Positions 1-9,315 of a DNA stretch of 64,000 nucleotides are shown here, piece by piece. How positions within the stretch are numbered: the stretch's first letter is position 1; every line of letters starts with the position of its first letter. Location: the NCBI RefSeq assembly GCF_000317475.1, contig NC_019729.1, positions 3,486,501 through 3,550,500 on the forward strand. The letters run 5' to 3'. Source of the DNA: Oscillatoria nigro-viridis PCC 7112 (GTDB lineage: Bacteria; Cyanobacteriota; Cyanobacteriia; Cyanobacteriales; Microcoleaceae). Made by a program: the position numbers and the translations under genes. Below the pieces are notes generated by a model that saw nothing but the letters and a program-made list of their open reading frames with translations, was not told the origin of the DNA and did not search any database.

Positions 1-201
1 TTTGCCGGAGTCGAAACAATGGAAGCTAGCAACGGCTGTCCGGTTTTGACTGAGGCTCTAGCTTATCTGGAATGCGAAGTGATAAGTCGGATGGAATGCG
101 GCGATCACTGGGTAGTTTATGCGGCGGTTGAAAACGGTCATTTGCTGAAAAATGACGGCGTGACAGCGGTGCATTACCGGAAATCTGGGAGTCATTATTA
201 A
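1..201 (+). CDS. Diflavin flavoprotein, C-terminal end (partial)
   Basis: The reading frame is open from the first base of the window, so the 5' part lies outside. The visible 66 residues end in a flavin-reductase-like segment with the pattern ISRMECGDHWVVYAAV followed by a conserved HYRKSGSHY tail. This matches the C-terminal flavin reductase domain of cyanobacterial diflavin flavoproteins (Flv family), which reduce O2 or NO using NAD(P)H in the cytoplasm. The downstream 226-290 region is a GC-rich inverted repeat that could end the transcript. Which Flv paralogue this is cannot be told from the tail alone. Confidence 0.8.
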   Translation, partial: FAGVETMEASNGCPVLTEALAYLECEVISRMECGDHWVVYAAVENGHLLKNDGVTAVHYRKSGSHY

Positions 202-225
202 GGGGAAGTAATCTTGATAAATCCT

Positions 226-290
226 CGCTTTTCCCCCAGTCCGCCGGGGGTTTAAACCTCTGCCGGACTGGGGGAAAGCGCGTGTTTAAT
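226..290. repeat. GC-rich inverted repeat / possible terminator
   Basis: A CCCCCAGTCCG arm and its complement CGGACTGGGGG flank an inner GGGTTTAAACC core. The inner part (ccgg-GGGTTTAAACC-tgccggact) belongs to a repeat family seen again near 15.07, 15.4, 46.87, 47.1 and 53.5 kb. It lies between the converging flavoprotein and pgsA genes, so it may act as a two-way terminator. Confidence 0.6.
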
Positions 291-304
291 GATATAAAAC
301 TCCC

Positions 305-823
305 TTACTTTTCTTTTATTTCCTGTTCCGGCCACAGATAAATAGCGCCAGAAATCAAAGTTAAAGCCACAGAAACCCAAAAAGCAATTAATGCGGGAAA
401 ATTCCACGCTTCAGACAAAGGAGCAATTAAAAGTGCGATCGCCACAATCTGACTCACCGTCTTCAACTTCCCCCAAATATTAGCTCCCGAAATCGTAGTT
501 TTATTAACACGCCACCCCGCAATTGTCAACTCCCGACCCAAAATCAAAAACACTCCCCAAGCCGGGACTCGACCCAACTCAATCAACACTAAAAGCGGCG
601 CGAGAACCAACAATTTATCCACCAAAGGATCGAGAAACTTACCCAAATCGGTAATTTGATTCAACTTCCTAGCCAAATAGCCGTCCAGCCAATCAGTAGC
701 TGCAGCTACCACAAAAATTGCGGTGCAAATCCAGCGGCTTTGCCCGCTTGGGTCGTACAAACCGTAGAGCAGAAAAGGCACTCCCAGCAAGCGAGAAAAA
801 GTAATCAAATTAGGCAAATTCAT
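305..823 (-). CDS. pgsA: CDP-diacylglycerol--glycerol-3-phosphate 3-phosphatidyltransferase
   Basis: Catalyses the committed step of phosphatidylglycerol synthesis, transferring the phosphatidyl group of CDP-diacylglycerol to glycerol-3-phosphate in the membrane. The full CDP-alcohol phosphatidyltransferase motif D-x2-DG-x2-AR-x8-G-x3-D-x3-D is visible (DWLDGYLARK...GKFLDPLVD). Several hydrophobic segments follow, and the 172-residue length is usual for PgsA. I chose the ATG at 823 (MNLPNLITFSRLL). The frame stays open to 985, but that extension would translate the palindrome at 921-979 and looks artificial. Phosphatidylglycerol is needed for photosystem function in cyanobacteria (general knowledge). 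Confidence 0.95.
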   Translation of the reverse strand: MNLPNLITFSRLLGVPFLLYGLYDPSGQSRWICTAIFVVAAATDWLDGYLARKLNQITDLGKFLDPLVDKLLVLAPLLVLIELGRVPAWGVFLILGRELTIAGWRVNKTTISGANIWGKLKTVSQIVAIALLIAPLSEAWNFPALIAFWVSVALTLISGAIYLWPEQEIKEK

Positions 824-920
824 AATAGATAAGACGAAGGCCAACTGGAAAATTAAACAAAGGTATGTAGTTGTGCTCGATTCGCTCTTAGGATCGTCAA
901 TTAAATAATTTCCCTTTTTT

Positions 921-979
921 CTTGTGGGATGGGCGTCCCGCCCGTCCTTTCTGGGCGGGCGGGACGCCCATCCCACAAG
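921..979. repeat. Long near-perfect palindrome
   Basis: The arm CTTGTGGGATGGGCGTCCC(GCCCG) is followed by a 7-9 base loop and its reverse complement ending in CCATCCCACAAG. A diverged relative lies at about 45.66-45.73 kb (CCCATCCCACAAGA followed by a similar TATTTAATTCTCAT flank). The shared flank suggests a dispersed mobile palindrome rather than a terminator made for one gene. Confidence 0.75.
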
Positions 980-1160
980 AGTCATGAAAAGTGGATTTTA
1001 TTTAATTCTCATCCCTTAGCTTTGGAAAGAGCGCCCCAGCGCAACTACATACATAAAATTTAACTCTATTTGTGACAGTTGGGCTTAATCCTAATAGAAA
1101 GAAGTTCGGCAACGAAACAGTGTCAGGGATTTAACGGATGTAACAGATATCAGGAAGAAC

Positions 1161-2006
1161 TCAGAAGTCGATCGCGCAATTCATTAACTGTCGATCCAGT
1201 TCGATGATATAATCTCTGCCGTAAGATAGATTTTCTAATCCTTGTACCAGATTTTCTGGCAGGTCTTGGGCAATTTCACTGCTACAAGAACCAGCAGCTA
1301 AAGCAATAGTTGCTACTGTATCGACATCTCCCGAAAAGGCTATGCAATCTTGAAGCAGTTTGCTCATACTATCATTTCGCATGACCGCAGTAATAGCTGC
1401 TCTAACACAGACCAAACCTTTAGCGCTGACTTGTCCTTGCCAAGGTATCGACCACTCACCAGCGACGTGCTTTTCTAGAAAATTTCCCAAATTCTTCTTT
1501 AAACCTAGCTGATAAATAAAGTAATGAGACATCAAAGCAGCCGCTATAGCTGCATTAATGCCATCGGGAGTGTTGTGAGTAATTGCAGCTTGAATGGTAG
1601 CATTTTCGATGACTTTTTCAACCGTCGGAAAAATGCCAATAGGGCCTGCTCGCATCGCCGATCCGCTTTTATCGCTAGCGGAGTGAATTTTTTCTAAGAA
1701 TTCTTTTCCGTCTTGAACTTGTAGCAAAAAATTGTAAAATTTGCCAGCATAACCCAATCGCCGATCGCGCCCAAAAGCTGCAACAAATTTGCTGGCTAAA
1801 AGTTCCGGTGTCCAAGGTTCTCGGCTGACGATCGCTTCTGCGACGGCTAAACTCATCTGCGTATCGTCTGTGTAACATCCAGGCCCGATGTCGTGACGGG
1901 GATGCTTGATGTAGCCGTTGAGATTGTTGTACAATTCGATCGTCTGCTGGTCAACAAATTCAAAACCCGCACCGTAAGCGTCACCAATAGCTAATTCTAT
2001 TAACAT
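1161..2006 (-). CDS. ADP-ribosylglycohydrolase family protein
   Basis: This 281-residue protein matches the DraG/ARH fold. It has an N-terminal IGDAYGAGFEF, the metal-binding TDDTQMSLAVAEAI segment, MRAGPIGIFP, ITHNTPDGINAA, and a late GDVDTVATIALAAG segment that corresponds to the family's second binuclear-metal motif. Such enzymes remove ADP-ribose from proteins or small molecules. The substrate cannot be deduced; in nitrogen fixers DraG acts on dinitrogenase reductase, but no nif gene is nearby. The start at MLIELAIGDAYG fits the family because the first metal-site helix comes right after it. The neighbouring sugar transferase is on the same strand, 83 bp upstream. Confidence 0.88.
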   Translation of the reverse strand: MLIELAIGDAYGAGFEFVDQQTIELYNNLNGYIKHPRHDIGPGCYTDDTQMSLAVAEAIVSREPWTPELLASKFVAAFGRDRRLGYAGKFYNFLLQVQDGKEFLEKIHSASDKSGSAMRAGPIGIFPTVEKVIENATIQAAITHNTPDGINAAIAAALMSHYFIYQLGLKKNLGNFLEKHVAGEWSIPWQGQVSAKGLVCVRAAITAVMRNDSMSKLLQDCIAFSGDVDTVATIALAAGSCSSEIAQDLPENLVQGLENLSYGRDYIIELDRQLMNCAIDF

Positions 2007-2089
2007 ATATTTAATCTGTTTCCTACTATTTCATCCCGTGTTTTTTCCTAAATTTTAAAATCCAAAAACAACCCAAAACAGCAAGTCTA

Positions 2090-2800
2090 TTAACACGCAC
2101 CGTTTTTACTCAAGACTACCCAAATTGTTTTGCAAATCAGAGTGATGTCGTAGACAACAGACCACTTACCCTGATAGTCGAGATCCATGCGGACAATCTC
2201 GTCAAAGTCTTTAACTCTAGACCGTCCGTTGACTTGCCACTCCCCAGTCAGACCGGGTTTGACATTTAAACGCTGCCAGTGGAACTCGTCATAGGCAGCA
2301 ACCTCATCGGGAGTTGGCGGTCGAGTTCCCACTAAACTCATGTCGCCGACTAACACATTCCAGAATTGAGGCAACTCGTCCAAACTCGTGCTCCGCAAAA
2401 AGCGGCCGACGCGGGTAATTCGCGGGTCATTTTCATTCTTAAAAATGTGACCCTGGGCTTGGTTGCTAACTAAATGTTTGAGATTTTCTGCACCGACAAC
2501 CATCGATCGAAATTTCCATATTCTGAAATGTCGCCCTTTAAAGCTGCAGCGGACTTGACTGTAAAGCAGCGGGCCCGGATTGTCCAACAGCATCGCCACT
2601 GCCACCGGCACCGCCACCACTGCTGCAATTGCCAGTCCCAGCAGCGAGCCCAAAATATCGATCGACCGTTTTACCTTGCTCGTTACCGATCTGTGATGCT
2701 GTTGTTTTGATACACATACTTTATAAGTAGATTCTTGAAAAAATAAGGACAGCATTTCTAATAATGATGATTTCGACGAGGCATCCATCGGAAGTTTCAT
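2090..2800 (-). CDS. Bacterial sugar transferase (polyprenyl-phosphate sugar-1-phosphate transferase)
   Basis: This 236-residue protein starts exopolysaccharide or O-unit synthesis by moving a sugar-1-phosphate from a nucleotide sugar to a lipid carrier at the membrane. One transmembrane helix (about residues 49-70, LLGLAIAAVVAVPVAVAML) precedes the catalytic region with KRSIDILGS, KFRSM, DPRITRVGRFLRSTSLDELPQ, GDMSLVGTRPP and KPGLTGEWQVNGRS, all typical of the WcaJ/PglC-like family. It lacks the multi-helix N-terminal module of large WcaJ proteins, so it is the short form. A purine-rich GAGAG stretch lies about 8 bases before the ATG. No other polysaccharide genes are adjacent. Confidence 0.93.
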   Translation of the reverse strand: MKLPMDASSKSSLLEMLSLFFQESTYKVCVSKQQHHRSVTSKVKRSIDILGSLLGLAIAAVVAVPVAVAMLLDNPGPLLYSQVRCSFKGRHFRIWKFRSMVVGAENLKHLVSNQAQGHIFKNENDPRITRVGRFLRSTSLDELPQFWNVLVGDMSLVGTRPPTPDEVAAYDEFHWQRLNVKPGLTGEWQVNGRSRVKDFDEIVRMDLDYQGKWSVVYDITLICKTIWVVLSKNGAC

Positions 2801-2998
2801 ATGATTTCTCTCAACTTTAACGATCTCTTACGTCCATCTTATTAGCCATCCCAAATCTGCAGAACCTGAAATACTCAGCTTTGCACAATCTTTAAAAAGC
2901 AATCACACTTTTATAAAGTTTCTATGTATTTTTTATAAAAACGTATAAAGTTTATGTAAACTTACGTAAATTTACAGAAAAAAGTTAGTCCTGGACGC

Positions 2999-3069
2999 AA
3001 AAAAACCTGGTTTCGACTAGCACTCTTCCCGGAAGACAGGGAGGATTCTACTGAGAAACCGGGTTTTTT
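2999..3069 (-). terminator. Hairpin with AAACCCGGTTT arms after the large ATPase gene
   Basis: Read on the minus strand, an AAAAAACCCGGTTTC arm sits just after the stop codon at 3075 and pairs with GAAACCAGGTTTTT, ending in a run of T. It can work as a factor-independent terminator. The same rAAACCCGGTTT arms recur at 12.31-12.39, 51.76-51.82, 52.58 and 9.88 kb, so this is a dispersed repeat doing possible double duty. Confidence 0.55.
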
Positions 3070-3074
3070 GCCGT

Positions 3075-6000
3075 TTAGCGATAAATATCGGTGCGAACAT
3101 CCCAAGCAAGTGTTAGCGGCTCTAACAATTTTTGCTGGCTGCTAGAGGCGAGTTTGCCTAAATATTCGCGAACAACAGAGGCGTGTTCGAGATTCAACCG
3201 ATAACCCCGCGAAACATCTTCAAAGAAAAGCGGCTCGGCCAAAATTGCTTCCCAATCAGGATTTTGCCTCGACTCCTCGGCCAGCAGCATGAAATCTTCC
3301 TCCGCAGGCACAAGTCCCGGCGGCAAATTTCCTTCCAAAATCCCCAAAATCCGGGGTTCGCAGGTGCGGGTATTCACGCCTTGGCCCTCCAACAACTGCA
3401 AAATTTCCTGAAAGCTGAGAGTTTCCCCGCCCAAAACCTGCATTAATTCCCACAGCAGAAAAAAGTCGCTGTACTGCTGCTGCGACACATCCAAAATTTG
3501 AGGATAGAGAGGCAAACTCGCTAAGCCGCAGGCAACTCGACCCATTTTTTGGGAAAAATTTGTACTTTGAGATACAGAATTTAATGCAGAATTGTGAATC
3601 TCAAAAATATCTCGATCGCCCTCCAATTCCCGATCTTGAACCACGATCGCATTCGGCAACTTCTGCCGCAACCAGCGGGCGATCGCAGCCCAACCACCCA
3701 TACCCCCCGCACAAATCGCCTGATTAATCCCCGCCGGCGACATTCCCGCGCGGCTGAGCAAAGCATTCAATTCACGGTTCAACTGCTGCACAAAAGGCAC
3801 CAAAACCAGACTTTCCAAATCTTTGCGCTTCACATCCCAATGCTGCTGACCAATATCCAAAGCAAAACTTTTTTGATGTTGCAAAATAACTTTTATTTGC
3901 CTTGCTGCTTCTAACAATTGCAGCCCAAAAGCAGAACCTTGTAACCGCTGCTGCAATTGATAGCGGCTCGGCAAATCTGGATGCCCCGGACGTGGCAAAT
4001 CGATCGACATTCCCCAAGTTTCATTTTTAGCCAACAACTGACAGATAATATCCTGATCGAAAGCATCGCCAGCAAAACCAAAACTCTGGCAAGTAAAATC
4101 AGCACGAGTTAAATCTTGAAGATTGGACGGCAACTCAACTAAAGCTAATTCCACCGTCGCCGCCCCCGCATTCAAAATCAAAGTTCCCCCGCTAAAAGAC
4201 GAAGCATTGACAGTCAGCGGTGCAGCTTCTTCACCGCCCTTAGCAGCATCCACGGCCGACGACTCGGCTTCCATGCCATTTTTCACAGGAGTTACAGCAG
4301 CAAGCAAAGTGGCGATCGCATCTTCCACCACAAAAATTTGCGAACCAGAAGCCACCAGAGACGCGCCCAAAACCGCCTCCCGCAGATTAAACATATAAAC
4401 ATCCGACCAGCCGGCCGGAGTCCCCAAAATTACACCCTGCAAGTCTAAAAGCGCCGCATCGAGAGTTTCTGGCGTCAGTCCCGAAGCCCTACAGATTAAA
4501 TTAGAAACTGGCAATCCTGCAAACATCGCCCTCGGTGCAGAATCCAAAACTTCCCCCGATCCGTCAAGTTTTTGTCCCCGCAAACTCGGATTCAAAGTAG
4601 CCAGCAGTGCCCGCACACCTTGCAGCGGCAAGGCGATCGAAAAAGCCTGCAAGGGCGACCACTGCAACAGCGGTTCGTACATCCCAGCAGCCTCCCGCTG
4701 ATAAGGAATGCCCACCTTTAAAGGCAATTTAAAATTTTCCAGTAAAAATTCTCCTGCAGCCAAAGCCTGGGGTCGGAATCCCACCGACTTGACTGTCACC
4801 TCTGACCCCGGGCTTCCTGGCGCTGTTTGGGCCAGCACCGCAGCCGAGGGAATCCGACAACTGGCGTCTGGTGCCCGAGCCTCAGCCTGCGATGCTTCCC
4901 AGTAAATCGGGTGCAACTGGCCGCTGGTGCGATCGAGCAAAGCCGCAGACAGGCCGCTGGAGGCGAAATCAATGCCCAAATACCAGCTAGAATTTCGGCC
5001 TTCTGGGGATGGGGCGATCGCATCTGCTGCAGAATGCCCAGCCGCCTCTTGCTGCTGTGTTTCGGCAAACTCGCTAAAATCGGTTTTCCCCTCAACAACT
5101 CCTGCTTTACTCTCTGTCGAAATTAGGTTTTTTTTTTGACTTTCTGGAGGACTCGATCGCAGTTCGTTAGTTTCGGCAGTTTCTGGAGGGGGAGAATCAG
5201 TCAAAGGTCGATCGGTCTCGGTCAAACTAGCCAAAATCTCGTCTAGCGTCAAGTTCGATTCGTCTTCCTCCGCCAACAAATCATCCTCAAGTTCGTTTTC
5301 CAAAACAAAGGGTTCATCATCCGAGGAGAGTTCCAACACATCGGAGAACAAATCCTCCAGCGTGCCGAGTTCTTCCTCTGCCACCTCTGCAAAGGGATTT
5401 TTTGCACTTCCTTCGGGGGAACTCCCCAATAAATCCAAGCTGGTAGCGGCTGAGGAAGTCGATCGCCGGGAGCTAGTATTTTCCAATCCCTCCAGATTGT
5501 AGAGGTCTGCCTCCAGCAGTTCCAGAGTATTGTTGTCCAAATTGAGAGCTCGATCGAGGTCATCTTCTAATGCCTCGACCGGCAGCAAATCCTCCTCCGG
5601 CGAAGCTTGGATGTACCCATCATCGAGCCTCTGCGACGGAGTGCCGGACTCGCCTTTTTGAATTTCACCGATACTCGACAAACCGGGCGCGGCACTGGGG
5701 CGGTTCGGGCTAATTTCTGCAGGCGTTCTCAACGGCAAAGCTGCTGATTGAGGGACTGTAGCGCCGAACTCCTCGCCTCGGTTTTGAGCCGTTTCTAGAT
5801 TTTCTCGATCGTCCGTGTCAATTTGCACCTCAGCGGTTGAGGCTGGTGCTTCTGAAACTTCAGCTACTGCTGCCGCTTGCGGTTCAAATAAATCTGCACT
5901 ATCTAAAGTTAGAGAATCTACAGAATTACCCCTTACAAAGTCTGAATCTTCATCTACTAAAAGCTCTTCCAAAGATTCGCCTTCATCCAGCAGATTTACA

Positions 6001-7430
6001 AACAAATCTTCGGTCATTTTTTGCGATTCGGCAGTTTCCCGATCCGCCCCTCGATCTTCTACACCTTCACTTGTGACCTCAATTGCAGTATTCTCTACCG
6101 GGAAACTTTCGATTTGTAATTCTACTTCAGGAACCGCTTCTCCCGCGAACAAACTTGCATACAAATCCTCAATCTCTTCGTCTGTTTCTGTTAACCTATT
6201 TTCCGATTCACCGCCCGGAAACCGAGGTGCATTTCGAGATATTTCGGGTGTAGAACCGAATAAATTATCTGCCAACTCCGGGAGCAAAATTGGGGCTTGA
6301 ATGCGGTCGCGTTCGCGCCTCAACCGTCCGTATTGCGGAGAAATTTCTGTACCGGCGTAGGGAAATCTGTCTTGTTCTCCGAATTCGCCGGTGCGAATTT
6401 CCTGCACCGAGTCTCCAGTCAGAGTCTCTGCGGCTGAGTGCTCGATCGCCGTATTGGAAAGGGCGGGAGCGGCATCCGATCGATCGGCTGCGCTTGGGGT
6501 GGCGGTTTCGAGATTATTTGCTAAATCGATCGGCTGTTGAACGTAGGAAGATGCTTCTCGCCCCAACTGTGCGGCCAAGTGGTTGACAAAAGCTGCGAAC
6601 ATCGCCTCGCTCTGCTGGCTCAAACCGTACATATTTTCGAGTTCTTGTCTCAAAGAAGCTTGATAGCTTTGCAGATTTGCTTGCAAAGCCTCGAACACGA
6701 TAGCCATCCTAGAATCTAGACTCATCAGCAGACTGTCAGCATGAGATTGGAACAGTTGCATTTGCTCCAACCTCTGAGCCGGCGTCAGCAGCGGGTGTTC
6801 TTCTGAGGTTTGTCGGTTAAGTGTTACGTCAACAGCCGATTGTTCATCAGGCGCACTGCCCAAAGAGTAGGGTGCTGAGATGCTTTGCAGTAACTGATTT
6901 TCTAGCGAACTTAGAATTTGGGAGAAATCGCTAGTCAAGGTTTCTTCCAAGCGGGCAGTCAGTACCTGCAAGAATTCAGCAATAATTTGCTGTTGGTTGG
7001 CTTGTTGCTGAGCTAGGGATTGTTGCTGCTGCCGTTTTGCTTCTAGCTGTTTGATTTCTTGAATTAGAGCTTGCTGCTCTTGCCGCAGAGCTTCTATGTC
7101 TTCTTGGAGCGGCCCTGTCAGGCTTGAACGCAGGTGGCTGATTTCTCCGGTTACGGCAAGCATGATTTGCTCTGCGGCTGAGGGGCCAGGGGCTGCCAGA
7201 GGCACTTTGGGCACTGGAACTGGTTGCGGGCGGACATTTGGGCGGGCGGGGGCTTTTGGGGCCGTTAGCTTTGAGTCTGAGGAAACCAGATAAGCGCGAA
7301 CTCGCTCTAAAAGTTGGCGCTGGTGGACAGTATCGATCGAACCCGTCCAAGGCAAGCGGGGTGCGGGCTTGCTGAGTACCTCGTCTATCTCAGCAATCAG
7401 TGCTTGAATTTTGTACTTCTGAGAATTCAA
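3075..7430 (-). CDS. Large coiled-coil protein with acidic linker and C-terminal Hsp70/actin-like ATPase domain
   Basis: This 1451-residue protein has three zones. Residues 1-300 are helical and glutamine-rich with coiled-coil character (about 105-180 and 215-290). Residues 300-810 are a long acidic, serine-rich, low-complexity linker with repeated EDLF/EDDL-like clusters. Residues 815-1451 form an actin-like ATPase domain: WYLGIDFASSG (phosphate 1), GGTLILNAGAATVELALVEL (phosphate 2, about 1081-1100) and AICAGGMGGW (adenosine site, about 1239-1247). It resembles DnaK-type nucleotide folds but has no recognisable substrate-binding domain. It is therefore probably not a classical chaperone. 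A scaffold or cell-envelope role is conceivable but unproven. Monocistronic, with a hairpin right after the stop. Confidence 0.8.
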   Translation of the reverse strand: MNSQKYKIQALIAEIDEVLSKPAPRLPWTGSIDTVHQRQLLERVRAYLVSSDSKLTAPKAPARPNVRPQPVPVPKVPLAAPGPSAAEQIMLAVTGEISHLRSSLTGPLQEDIEALRQEQQALIQEIKQLEAKRQQQQSLAQQQANQQQIIAEFLQVLTARLEETLTSDFSQILSSLENQLLQSISAPYSLGSAPDEQSAVDVTLNRQTSEEHPLLTPAQRLEQMQLFQSHADSLLMSLDSRMAIVFEALQANLQSYQASLRQELENMYGLSQQSEAMFAAFVNHLAAQLGREASSYVQQPIDLANNLETATPSAADRSDAAPALSNTAIEHSAAETLTGDSVQEIRTGEFGEQDRFPYAGTEISPQYGRLRRERDRIQAPILLPELADNLFGSTPEISRNAPRFPGGESENRLTETDEEIEDLYASLFAGEAVPEVELQIESFPVENTAIEVTSEGVEDRGADRETAESQKMTEDLFVNLLDEGESLEELLVDEDSDFVRGNSVDSLTLDSADLFEPQAAAVAEVSEAPASTAEVQIDTDDRENLETAQNRGEEFGATVPQSAALPLRTPAEISPNRPSAAPGLSSIGEIQKGESGTPSQRLDDGYIQASPEEDLLPVEALEDDLDRALNLDNNTLELLEADLYNLEGLENTSSRRSTSSAATSLDLLGSSPEGSAKNPFAEVAEEELGTLEDLFSDVLELSSDDEPFVLENELEDDLLAEEDESNLTLDEILASLTETDRPLTDSPPPETAETNELRSSPPESQKKNLISTESKAGVVEGKTDFSEFAETQQQEAAGHSAADAIAPSPEGRNSSWYLGIDFASSGLSAALLDRTSGQLHPIYWEASQAEARAPDASCRIPSAAVLAQTAPGSPGSEVTVKSVGFRPQALAAGEFLLENFKLPLKVGIPYQREAAGMYEPLLQWSPLQAFSIALPLQGVRALLATLNPSLRGQKLDGSGEVLDSAPRAMFAGLPVSNLICRASGLTPETLDAALLDLQGVILGTPAGWSDVYMFNLREAVLGASLVASGSQIFVVEDAIATLLAAVTPVKNGMEAESSAVDAAKGGEEAAPLTVNASSFSGGTLILNAGAATVELALVELPSNLQDLTRADFTCQSFGFAGDAFDQDIICQLLAKNETWGMSIDLPRPGHPDLPSRYQLQQRLQGSAFGLQLLEAARQIKVILQHQKSFALDIGQQHWDVKRKDLESLVLVPFVQQLNRELNALLSRAGMSPAGINQAICAGGMGGWAAIARWLRQKLPNAIVVQDRELEGDRDIFEIHNSALNSVSQSTNFSQKMGRVACGLASLPLYPQILDVSQQQYSDFFLLWELMQVLGGETLSFQEILQLLEGQGVNTRTCEPRILGILEGNLPPGLVPAEEDFMLLAEESRQNPDWEAILAEPLFFEDVSRGYRLNLEHASVVREYLGKLASSSQQKLLEPLTLAWDVRTDIYR

Positions 7431-8511
7431 GGGCGGAACCTCTGGGAATGCGGCTTGGGAGAAACTTTACCGAAAAAAGACTGAAGTCAGGCGGCAGCGA
7501 TGCCTATAGATAGAATAATCTGAATGCGAGTCTGTCAATAATTCACTAATATTTTCTGACAACTGTTAATTAACGTTTTGTCTTCGCATAACTTCTATTG
7601 CCTATGATAGGTTAGCCGGTACTTCCGCACCAAATCCCCGCTGCTATCAATTGCAAGTGCTCTGAAATTCTGTGGCTCAGGGGCGAGTTTCCCAACCCGG
7701 AGGCTGATTCCTGCTAGGAATAGCTGCCATCGGCACGAACTTTTGCCTTCACCCCCTGGAACGGCGGGCCGCACACTGTCACCGCGAGTTTCGTTAGCAT
7801 GGGAGCGCGCCACGCTCTCTCGATCTTTCACCGACTTGGAAAAAACCTCAAACAATTTGCGATTTGGGATACCGAGATTCGGGATTGTCCCCGTATACTG
7901 GGTTTGAGTAACCCTTTATCATAGCCTTTTCTCTGTATTCATGGCTAGATACTAATGGTACAATAATCTTGGGGTAGCAGAAAAGTTTGCTGGGAAGTGG
8001 GTGGGTTTCGCTCGCGAAGAGCGCCAGTCTTTAGGCTCGCAATGGCTGTGGATTTTGCCGATCGTGCTGACATTTGCCAGGTTCTAGCCAATTGCTCGGA
8101 TTGGGGATCTGTCTGCAGTGCTTGCAGGCTTTTGCTCGTGGATTCTGCCTTCTCGACAGCACGGCAGTGACAAGAAATCTCTCAGCAGTGTTAAGCTTGT
8201 CTTCGCGAAGTGCTTTCAAAGGTAATTCGATCGGCTCAGTCGTTTGCCACATTGCTAAAATTTTGTTAATAAAATTTGCTCGGTGGTATATATCTAAAAA
8301 ATTATGGTATATTCTTAAGTTTCTAGCTCCCAATCAGAGCTTGAGGCTATTAATTACCATATTGAGCCTTTGACCGCCAAACTTTAGAGGTAAAATTGCC
8401 GATTTTAGATCCTTGTTTCTCAAATCTTGAATCTCAAATCGAATGACTCGGCTGCAAGCTATTTCTAACTGCCCAGCGCAGCTCAAGCGCATAAATTAAA
8501 ATGATGGCCTC
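7431..8511. other. 1.08-kb intergenic region without a convincing gene
   Basis: It separates the large ATPase gene from the Crp-family gene, which are divergent, so it must hold both promoters. Short open frames at 7595-7855 (-), 8031-8333 (-) and 8074-8373 (+) overlap each other, lack clear ribosome sites and resemble nothing I know. The stretch 7600-7860 is more GC-rich than its surroundings. I looked for tmRNA, RNase P RNA and SRP RNA hallmarks and saw none. An unrecognised RNA is possible. Confidence 0.5.
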
Positions 8512-9225
8512 ATGGAAGACCGCTTTAACACCCGAGATCCGAATTCTAATATAAATCAATTGATAGTTTCTACTCCTTTTTTTGCAGGATTACCCGATCC
8601 TGTAATCGAGAGAGCAACTGTCCACATCGTTACCCGCAGTCATCCGTCAAATCAAGTGATTTTACTCGAAAATGACTGGGGAACATCAGTGTATTTTATA
8701 TTGGATGGTTGGGTGAAAATTCGCACCTACAACCTAGACGGAAAAGAAGTAACACTGAATATTTTGGGGAAAGGAGAATTATTCGGGGAAATGGCCGCGA
8801 TCGAAGAAGCACCGCGATCGACAGATGTGATTACCCTAGCCCCGACACTGATCGGCAATATGCCATCTCAGGATTTTGTGCAGCTCATTCATACCGAGCC
8901 GCTAGCAGGGATTCGGCTAGCTCAACTGATGGCCCGCCGCCTGAGACAAGTCAACCGCCGCCTGCGTTTGCGAGAGTCGGACAGTACCTCGCGAGTAGCA
9001 GATATTCTATTATTTTTGGCCGAGGGGCAAGGCAAAAAAATCATGGAAACAGGAGGTACAGAAATTCCCAACCTGCCACACAGAGAATTGAGCAGCCTCA
9101 GCGGGCTGGCTCGGGAAACAGTAACGCGAGTGCTGAGCAAGCTGGAAAAAAAAGGAACTATTCAGCGCGAACGTGACGTTTTGTGCATTCCCGACTTGCA
9201 CGCCTTAGAGCGTCTGTTAGTCTAG
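8512..9225 (+). CDS. Crp/Fnr-family transcriptional regulator
   Basis: This 237-residue protein has an N-terminal cyclic-nucleotide-binding fold (about 20-140) and a C-terminal winged helix-turn-helix (about 165-237). The effector loop reads GELFGEMAAIEEAPRSTDV. It keeps the GE and RS positions that contact cAMP in CRP, but has Thr-Asp after them, so ligand binding is open. The DNA-binding segment HRELSSLSGLARETVTRVLSKLEKKG is typical of the family. No cysteine cluster is present, which argues against an Fe-S Fnr sensor. It is not NtcA by sequence. The universal stress protein gene follows 90 bp downstream on the same strand and may be a target or co-transcribed. Confidence 0.92.
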   Translation: MEDRFNTRDPNSNINQLIVSTPFFAGLPDPVIERATVHIVTRSHPSNQVILLENDWGTSVYFILDGWVKIRTYNLDGKEVTLNILGKGELFGEMAAIEEAPRSTDVITLAPTLIGNMPSQDFVQLIHTEPLAGIRLAQLMARRLRQVNRRLRLRESDSTSRVADILLFLAEGQGKKIMETGGTEIPNLPHRELSSLSGLARETVTRVLSKLEKKGTIQRERDVLCIPDLHALERLLV

Positions 9226-9315
9226 AAGTATCAGAGTTTGCTTTTATTGAATCTAATTCCAAAGCACTCTCTGTTAACTAACTGATATTAATGATTTCCC
9301 GCAGGAGGTAAAGCT

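Noticed and set aside
7595..8373. Short overlapping frames on both strands
   Set aside because: No ribosome sites, no family resemblance and mutual overlap. They are best treated as chance frames in a GC-rich spacer.
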